Origin: Diphasiastrum complanatum
Lineage: Eukaryota; Streptophyta; Lycopodiopsida; Lycopodiales; Lycopodiaceae
Direction: 5' to 3'
Assembly: GCA_029204225.1 (NCBI GenBank)
Contig: CM055108.1
Span: 18,077,779 to 18,141,778 of the forward strand
DNA: 64,000 nucleotides
Below, piece after piece: positions 58,401-64,000 of this stretch. Below the pieces are notes generated by a model. That model had not been told where the DNA came from. It ran no database searches and worked only from the letters and a program-made list of their open reading frames with translations. The position numbers were made by a program, and so were the translations under genes. Within the stretch, counting starts at the first letter, position 1, and every line of letters begins with the position of its first letter.

Positions 58401-60363
58401 TTCTGATGCTGCAGCACATTTGTTTTTAGATCATAGACTTGATTGATAAGGATTATCAAGTTAGAAGATGATGATTTTATTTCATTTGGGTGCACATCAG
58501 AATGTACTGGTTGCTCCAACAAGATCTTTGAGTGCACAAAGATGATACGGAGTTTGTGGATGTGGGCAAATATAAACCGTCTAAAAACTATGGCAAACAA
58601 GCTCTGGACACGGACGTGAGAGAGGGACTTTTGGCGGTGATTCCTCGCTTCTTCCCATTGGCTAAACTGCCCGAAGGAAGATGGGTTGCAAAGATAAAAG
58701 TGATTCATTTCAAGTCCAGTGGCTGATACATTTGATCTCTTCAGAAAGGATGATCTCACTTGAGTGTTTATGAGTGTATTGACATGAAAACCTGTAAACA
58801 GGTTCTTTGCTGGCCAAAATTCTGGCTACATCCTCCAGAGGTATCCCCTTGCAAATGGCAGCAGGTTAGTGATGTCTGTAGTAAATGGAAATACAGCACA
58901 CAAACTCACACAAAATCTTCCAGAGAAGCAGATGCCCAGAAATGCAAGTTTTCAAACGCAGATATGGGACATGAAAGGTGAGAGGTTTCCCAATAATGGA
59001 CGTGCTGACTGCAATTTTAAAGCATAAAACAACACTCCAAAATATATGAAGGACTAGATTATAATGGTATAATTTATGTACGTTGAAATTGGAAACGCTA
59101 ATAAATTTCAGAAGTCAGAATTATAAACAAAAAACCTCAAAAAATGAATACAAAAACACAAGCATGTCAATCACTTGTTTGATGACAAAGGTCCATGCCG
59201 ACAGGGCAAGGCCAAAAAAGAGAGACTAAATAAGAGAACATGAGAAATAAAAAGGCTTGGAATAGCCAAAAACCTGAAAAACTAACATCGACTATAACAG
59301 ATACCAAGAAGATTAAAGTGACAGCAATAGGCACAATAGCACAGAGTGACATGTATGCTCTACTTACACATCATTTCCCAGCTTTTTGGATTGTGGAAAA
59401 AGCTGTTAGCTTCAACCAAGTAAATACGAGAAACTCTTATCATCTCAAAGAGCCAAAGAACAATGAGATTGCACGCACAGTTGAACAAATATAAAGTATA
59501 TTGGAGATTGAATAAAAAGCCAAAAGCTTCTTAATCTATAGTAGGTCAGAAACTTGATGAAAAATGACTCTGTTATCTCAAACAGGAAAAACTGCATACA
59601 GAAATTGTTGATAATGATCATATGAAAACGAAAAAAAATGTCTCTTGTTGCAATTGTCAGCAATTTTAGCATTTGACTGAATCTTTTGCACAGCGTTGAT
59701 GGATCCATAGAAGCTAGACAGGAAAGCTGAACCAGCATTAAGAGAATGTTGAAGCTCCTACTTCAACTGAGTCAATTATGTATTTCTTCTGAATGAGATT
59801 AGGTTAGACTTGCAACAGGGCATTTCCAGATTGCATCCTGAATCTTGAATGTGCTAGAATGTTTTTGATGTGGCAGAACATTCCAAACATGACAAGAATT
59901 CCATCGGACTGCATACGAACACAAATCTCAAACTCCAGTCAATATGCAGTACTCAAGTGTGGGCCGTAGGGGTTGTCTTTAAGATTGAATCACTCACAAG
60001 AACACTGGTTTCAAATCTATTGGTCTGATAGTTTGGGATTCATAGAAACAAGACAGGAAATATTGTGTTTTCATCTGTTGTCTGAATCATCTTTAAAGAG
60101 CAACGCTGGTTCCTGAGATGACAAATGCATGCAAAATTGCAAAAAAAATGGACGGCCCTGAGATACTTTATCTTGCAAGTAATGTTAACTTCCTACATTG
60201 ATAGAATGATAACATTCACTTGAAAAGGACACGTATGTCAAGTGAGAACATATTATATAACCTTAGATGGAGTGCTTGTTATAGTACAGATTGGATAAGT
60301 TTTCGGAGCTGGCTTTGGTTGGCACTCATAACATTCTGTCTTCCCCTTTATGTGGACAGTAAC
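48270..60363 (-). CDS. SAE2: SUMO-activating enzyme subunit 2 (C-terminal 70%)
   Basis: SAE2 (UBA2) pairs with SAE1 in the nucleus, adenylates SUMO and carries it as a thioester before transfer to the E2 enzyme SCE1. Seven exons join in frame: 60363-60262, 57637-57185, 56914-56685, 51751-51658, 51488-51306, 51185-51088 and 48558-48270. Catalytic Cys lies in [10 protein letters not shown]; zinc ligands in CYECQ (exon 1) and CYVC (exon 4). [20 protein letters not shown] and [11 protein letters not shown] mark the adenylation domain, [12 protein letters not shown] the ubiquitin-like domain, and [16 protein letters not shown] a C-terminal nuclear signal before TAG. All introns are GT-AG. The N-terminal nucleotide-binding exons lie beyond the right edge. 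Confidence 0.95.
49439..49485. repeat. (CT)n microsatellite, 47 bp
   Basis: About 23 CT units in the last SAE2 intron. Confidence 0.97.
49541..49608. mobile_element. Solitary hAT right end
   Basis: GAAACGCGTTTC followed 38 bases later by GCGTTTCGCTGCAACTATG repeats the subterminal palindrome and terminal CAACTATG of the hAT element at 6013-6768. The opposite end (CATAGTTG) is not found within the intron, so this copy is truncated or rearranged. Confidence 0.6.
49880..50100 (-). pseudogene. Copia gag trace in SAE2 intron
   Basis: The minus frame contains [20 protein letters not shown], like the LxxLPxSF motif of Copia gag. No other gag block is evident; weak. Confidence 0.35.
50201..50570 (+). 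repeat. Possible Copia LTR with polypurine tract
   Basis: GACGGGGAG (50201-50209) is followed by TGTTAGAG, the usual polypurine tract plus LTR start; CTCTAA near 50561 may be the matching end. Orientation is opposite to the gag trace beside it. Confidence 0.4.
51088..51185 (-). CDS. SAE2: SAE2 exon (ubiquitin-like domain, end)
   Basis: 98 bases between acceptor AACCAG and donor [26 protein letters not shown] then CNLHIKHR. Too short and split to stand out as an open frame. Confidence 0.92.
51306..51488 (-). CDS. SAE2: SAE2 exon (ubiquitin-like domain, first part)
   Basis: 61 codons between acceptor GTTCAG and donor [26 protein letters not shown] and [16 protein letters not shown]. Confidence 0.94.
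51658..51751 (-). CDS. SAE2: SAE2 exon (second zinc pair)
   Basis: 94 bases between acceptor GATCAG and donor [26 protein letters not shown] and SSCYVCSQ. Lies across a 4.9-kb intron from the previous exon. Confidence 0.94.
52460..53030 (+). pseudogene. Copia integrase C-terminal half in SAE2 intron
   Basis: In mixed frames: [45 protein letters not shown] and [13 protein letters not shown], matching the Copia order from the catalytic-Glu helix to the LGYxxxxKxY region. The catalytic Glu of ERKNRT is replaced (QYKNRT). YLQNRNPT also occurs in the copy at 61650. Confidence 0.75.
53325..54110. repeat. Imperfect duplication, about 590-bp spacing
   Basis: A block at 53325-53585 (TGCCCAAGAGTAGGTGTAGG, TTGAGTTTCTA) recurs at 53917-54110 (TGCCCAAGAGCAGGCACAGG, TTGAGTTTCTA). 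Non-coding, SAE2 intron. Confidence 0.65.
54199..54283 (-). mobile_element. tRNA-like retroposon with 17-bp target duplication
   Basis: The minus strand reads like a tRNA: A box TGGCTCAGTTGG (54271-54260) and B box GTTCAAGGCC (54226-54217), 45 bases apart as in a tRNA gene. The 85-bp insert is flanked by identical 17-mers ACAACAAAAAATGAATG (54182-54198 and 54284-54300). No tail longer than a few bases. Either a very short SINE or a retroposed tRNA-like RNA. Confidence 0.7.
54301..56140. other. SAE2 intron sequence, unassigned
   Basis: Mostly unrecognised. At about 55720-55800 there are short inverted words (GGAACGGCATTC with GCATTCCGGAACGCC) that resemble DNA-transposon subterminal repeats. 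GGGGCAGTGTGATGGCC near 55187 could be a polypurine tract with an LTR start. Confidence 0.3.
56141..56482 (+). pseudogene. BED zinc-finger fragment (hAT-related)
   Basis: The 113-codon frame contains [20 protein letters not shown] followed by AHLLG and GIAPC, the BED-type pattern (Cys 38, Cys 41, His 55, Cys 72) seen at the N-terminus of plant hAT transposases. The catalytic and dimerisation parts are not present. It lies antisense in the 4.9-kb SAE2 intron. Confidence 0.6.
56685..56914 (-). CDS. SAE2: SAE2 exon (adenylation domain end)
   Basis: 230 bases between acceptor TTTCAG and donor [26 protein letters not shown], then [19 protein letters not shown]. Confidence 0.95.
57185..57637 (-). 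CDS. SAE2: SAE2 exon (catalytic cysteine domain)
   Basis: 151 codons between acceptor GGACAG and donor [48 protein letters not shown] and [10 protein letters not shown] are the conserved blocks. Confidence 0.95.
57638..60261. other. SAE2 intron, no feature recognised
   Basis: 2.6 kb of AT-rich intron. Short frames only; nothing matches a known repeat family by eye. Confidence 0.4.
60262..60363 (-). CDS. SAE2: SAE2 exon with catalytic cysteine
   Basis: 34 codons, phase 0 at both ends, acceptor TTGCAG and donor [26 protein letters not shown] then [12 protein letters not shown]: zinc-binding CxxC followed by the SUMO-thioester Cys. Confidence 0.95.
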
Positions 60364-61111
60364 CTGCAAATGCCAAGATAACATTATCATTAGTGATTAA
60401 TATAGCCAGTAACAAAAACCAAAAACCAAACCTTGTCCACAACTGCTTGACTACAATAAGAAATTTCAGCAACAAAGTTACTTTTTTGCAGTCTGATTCT
60501 AAAGTAAACCACTCACAAGCTTAATGATAGCACAAATGTGAAGTAATGTGAGTTCATATAAACACCAATCATTTTTTCAATGAGGGACATGGGATTCTAT
60601 TATTATGGTTCTGGTTCCACATGCCAAACAAAAGCTTCAGGATTTATATCAGTAAAAACTGAGTGAATGAACCTAAAATGGGACATCTTATGTCTCGAAC
60701 TCAATCAGGGTCCACCATATTTCTGTACATCAAACTCTTTCATCAAGAGCACAATGGCAGGAAGACAGAAATCAGCCTATCAAGTCTTAGCCCATCCTGG
60801 TTCTAAATTTCATGAAAACGCAGTCTCACAAGATATTTGAAGGAGACAAAGTTGCATGAGGAGTTGACATTGTTGGGAAGACAACAGATCTGGATCGCTG
60901 CTGGCTGTCTATCACTGAGATTGATCGCTGTTTTTCTGGTGCAATATTGACGGTTGAAAATCAGATTTCTGAAAGTTGCTACAAATTGGTTCGCTGAAGA
61001 AGACCTGGATCGGAGCAGCATCAGATATCGAGTTGCAAGAAAGTTCACTTAAGTTTGATACTATATTGATTGCTGGAAAATCAGGTCGTTGGAAGTTACT
61101 ATAGATCAGTA
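60364..61111. other. SAE2 upstream intron and Copia leader
   Basis: No SAE2 exon found to the right of 60363. From about 60850 the sequence looks like the leader of the plus-strand Copia gag, with two diverged repeats of a GATYG..CTGG..AAAATCAG motif. Confidence 0.35.
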
Positions 61112-61760
61112 CAATGGCAGGGTTGAATGATGTTGTGTTGCCGGAGTCTAGCAAGCTAGATGGAACGACTATAGCATATGGAAGTTCAAGATGCTGAATA
61201 TTCTCCAAGATAGAGAATATTGGGAGATCGTCACAGGTGTTGAGATACCTCCTACCATTGACAGGGAGTTGCGGGAGTATCAGAGACGTAGAAGAAAAGC
61301 TCATCATATCATTAACTTTGAGCTTTATAGATGATAGTACTCACAAGACTGTTGTATATATCTTGTGAGCATGGGGTGCTTGAAAAGTTCATCGAGTTGA
61401 AGGCTCTCGTGGAAAATGAGAGCCGCTACCAAATAAAGATGATTTGATGTGATGGAGGGAAGCATTCCTCCATGGAGATTGTTAACTACATTTCCAAATA
61501 TGGAATCAAGACGCAATTCGTCGCTAGAGATTCACCCATGCAAAATGGAGTAGTTGAAAGGACGAATCACAATATAGTCAAAAAGTGAAGAGTGAGCTTC
61601 ATTGTAAGAAGCTCAACTACACCTTTTAGGCAAAAGCGTTGACAAGACCTCTATATTTGCAAAATCGAAATCCTACCAAAGTTGTGGTTGGAATGACACC
61701 AAAGGAGGCTTTGTAAATCTCAACTTGCAACTGATGGGAAGATATCTAGAACTGCCCCAT
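61112..61760 (+). mobile_element. Copia gag joined to integrase
   Basis: From ATG 61112: VLPESSKLDGT, a one-base loss, then YSIWKFKMLNILQDREYWEI and GVEIPPTIDRELREY (gag, same family as 3300-3420). It passes directly to an integrase segment: VENESRYQIK, CDGGKHSS, SPMQNGVVERTNHNIVK (catalytic Glu kept) and [20 protein letters not shown]. The protease and zinc domain between are deleted. Its position upstream of SAE2's visible exons puts it in an intron or the gene's 5' flank. Confidence 0.8.
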
Positions 61761-62750
61761 TGAAATGAAGGCTAAATGAAAAGGCTCGTATCGTGGCAAG
61801 ACCGAGTTCTCGTTTGCTCCTCTATATCCAAGGAACGTGTCCAGTAGAAGTCCATTTTGACCGCTGAAGTGTTCAACCAAACTCTTTAAACATAGGATCT
61901 ATAGAAAACTTGTCAAATATAGGAATGAGTCCCCTTAGAAAGATGTGAAATCTAAATGCCAATTAAGCAATTAGACACATGGCTTGAGATTACCAAAATA
62001 TATGGTGGGCACTCTCATAAAGCTCTTTGGATGTTGCTAGAGTTGAGCAAGTCCAATACGCATTTCAATTTCCCCCCATCCCATAACTCTCTGTAAATAG
62101 GTGCTCACACGGAAGATAGCCTCCAACTTCATGAGAGGCACAACGAACTCGGCCAAAATAATCTAGTGTGGAACTAAAGATTTTTCAAGTATCATACGTG
62201 ACAACATAGAAGCCTACAAACATGAGAGCCAACACAATCATATTTTAAAAGACCTATGCACCATGCCTCCACTACGTAAATAGTTGTGAGAGTAACCAAA
62301 ACGTCAAAGAGGTGACACTTGGTCCATCTCGAATATGTTTCTTGAAACATAGCCACTCCATCTTGAAACATAGCCACTCCATATTAGCCAGGGAGAATTG
62401 GTCGTTCCCCAATCTATTAAAAGCTAGATGTCTCGTGCTGAAAATAGGGGCACTAAAAAATCCTCCCAAATAGGCCTAAGATAAAACTACCTCTTATAGT
62501 TGACCATCTAGCACAAAAGCATATCTTTGCATGGAAGATCTCAATGTACTGAGACGATTATTATATGGGTCTTCTTTACATTAACCTCTTGACCTCTCTC
62601 TAAGGAAAATGGGTGTAATGTGTCAATGAGTCACTGCAAACCCTCAAGAGAAGAAGAGACCAAAAAAAATAGTCCATGTAGAGTAGAATAGATAGCAAAA
62701 TATTTCACAACAAGAAACCTTAACCACCATCTCTTGTAATAGTAAGCTCA
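61761..62750. other. Copia-derived or unassigned sequence
   Basis: To about 61960 traces of the Copia linker after integrase may remain; beyond that nothing recognised. ACATAGCCACTCCATYTTG is duplicated in tandem at about 62347-62385. Confidence 0.3.
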
Positions 62751-63107
62751 TCAATATACAAACCGAAAAAGGTAGTAAGAGTACAAGCACCTCTGTTTCA
62801 CTCCAATCGTGTTGGTCATCATATCTGAGAGATCCACCTGAGCTCCAGAGCCTCCCAATATCCTCTCATATAGTGCCATGACCACAACTAATATCAAGTA
62901 GAAAGTGTACCTCCAACAAGCTCCGAATAGGCATGTGACATAGTATAGAATCAAAAAATCAACTAAAGTCAAGCGAGAGGGTGATAAACACATGATGAGA
63001 ATTTGGTTTTTAAAGTCTATATCGACAACCTTGTTCAAGGCAAGAGAGAACACAAATGACATTGGGTTTTTCAAAGAAGATGTGCAAAGGAAATGTAGAT
63101 CCAACAA
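62751..63107 (-). pseudogene. LINE reverse transcriptase fragment
   Basis: The minus frame has VDFLILYYVTCLF and ALYERILGGSGAQV then TNTIGVKQRC, matching the LINE RT region leading to motif B (I-G-V-K-Q-G-C). The Gly of the normal QGC is Arg here. Only about 100 residues survive. Confidence 0.55.
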
Positions 63108-63352
63108 ACATCAAGGTGCAACTATCAACATTCTTCGTCATACCAGGTGTGATACGTAATTATATGGCATAGATTTTTCGTGTGCTGTATAGAGGGGAAG
63201 GCAAGGGAGGCCATTATATGGAAAGCTTGGGTAAGAAAGCATGCTTGCATGTCCAAGGGTCTAAGGAGCATTAAGGGGCATGCGGTTGGGGAGCGATTGT
63301 AGTTATGCATACTAAATATGCCCTCGAGAAACATCATCGTCCTTGTTGTCAA

Positions 63353-63700
63353 CTAGGTCAGGATCAATCCGTGATTTCCTACAAGAGGAGAAGGACGTGG
63401 TCTAGAGCTGTGTGACAGAATGACTCGTCTAAACTGGCTAACATAGATCCTGCCATGATAGAAAGAGCTCTCTAACCATGAGTACAACAAATCATGGATC
63501 CTCAGTGTAATAGGTACATCTCGGAAAAGGCAGTGATACCTCCCTCTAATCTCATAGTATACTGGGCAGTTGACTAAGAAATGCTCCTCAATATCCACCT
63601 CGAATAGGGAACACATCTCACAAAATCCTCTCCTCCCGTGGGATACCTTGGTATTGTCTAGTCTCAATCTCGATGAAACCCAAAGCTGACTCAGTACCAA
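63353..63700 (-). pseudogene. LINE C-terminal zinc-knuckle fragment
   Basis: The minus frame has RLDNTKVSHGRRGFCEMC, then EEHFLVNCPVYYEIR. CxxC-x9-HxxxxC is the C-terminal zinc knuckle found after the reverse transcriptase in many LINEs. It lies upstream of the RT piece on the same strand, so the two fragments are in the wrong order for a single element. Confidence 0.6.
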
Positions 63701-63903
63701 TCTCAGATTGTGATAATCCCGAAGCTAGAAAGTGTGGTAGTCCGACCATAGTCGGGTTTGACCCCTAACTAGACCTGCCATGCTCGATCAAGATATGCTC
63801 TTTATAGGAATCATCTGATGTAGTCATGGGTACCCAATGGCAGATCTGTGATAGAAATGCCAAGTTAGTCAAGCAAGCGAGAGGCCTGAGAGAACCATGA
63901 ACC

Positions 63904-63905
<2 letters not shown>

Positions 63906-63960
<55 letters not shown>
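63906..63960. repeat. (AG)n microsatellite, 55 bp
   Basis: About 27 uninterrupted GA units near the right edge. Confidence 0.97.
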
Positions 63961-63963
<3 letters not shown>

Positions 63964-64000
63964 CTCCCCTATGTGGTGAAGATCAAAGCTTCCAAGCTCC

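Overview
The window comes from the nuclear genome of a land plant. Two conserved plant genes are present with many GT-AG introns, and most of the remaining sequence is degraded retrotransposon. The LTR elements use the plant-typical initiator-Met tRNA primer site (TGGTATCAGAGC). The very large, repeat-filled introns and the copia, SWIM-transposase and endonuclease-type LINE families would suit a fern or another seed-free plant, but that is inference from style. I cannot name the species.

Two host genes can be traced, both on the minus strand and both incomplete. (1) RTEL1, the XPD-family Fe-S DNA helicase that controls telomere length and recombination, starts at 14257. Its first six coding exons run down to 4915 and the gene then leaves the left edge. 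Intron 5 is about 7.5 kb; intron 6 opens straight into a Copia LTR. (2) SAE2/UBA2, the catalytic subunit of the SUMO E1 enzyme, runs from 60363 down to a stop at 48270 in seven exons. The exon with the catalytic cysteine is the first one visible, and the N-terminal adenylation exons lie beyond the right edge. All the splice junctions I traced keep frame and give the expected protein order, so both genes look functional despite the insertions.

Layout. 1-4660: a minus-strand Copia element with a shortened Gypsy element nested in its pol region. 4915-14257: RTEL1. Its intron 5 holds a complete but decayed Gypsy element (two LTRs, primer site, polypurine tract, RT, RNase H, integrase, chromodomain-like tail), which itself carries a 756-bp non-autonomous hAT element with a perfect 8-bp target duplication. 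Copia debris follows to about 12300. 14258-16247: RTEL1 upstream region and an unassigned GC-richer block. 16248-25215: nested Copia elements in opposite orientations. 25230-27560: a second, decayed Gypsy copy. 27490-28990: the 5' half of an AP-endonuclease LINE. 31800-32200: a MULE-like transposase fragment. 32803-35010: a Copia pol end joined to an LTR that has internal sequence on both sides. 38200-39910: Gypsy gag and a SWIM-finger protein remnant. 40146-45000: two copies of a non-LTR retrotransposon whose C-terminus carries a zinc finger and a PD-(D/E)XK-type (restriction-like) endonuclease. 48270-60363: SAE2, with a tRNA-like retroposon, Copia pieces, a BED zinc finger and a hAT end in its introns. 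60800-64000: another Copia and LINE fragments.

The most interesting items are the restriction-like-endonuclease retrotransposon with a perfect 26-bp foldback at its 5' junction, the tRNA-like insert with a 17-bp target duplication, the hAT element, and the two host genes that still read through very large repeat-filled introns. I did not find a CRISPR array, an operon or a bacterial-type defence system.
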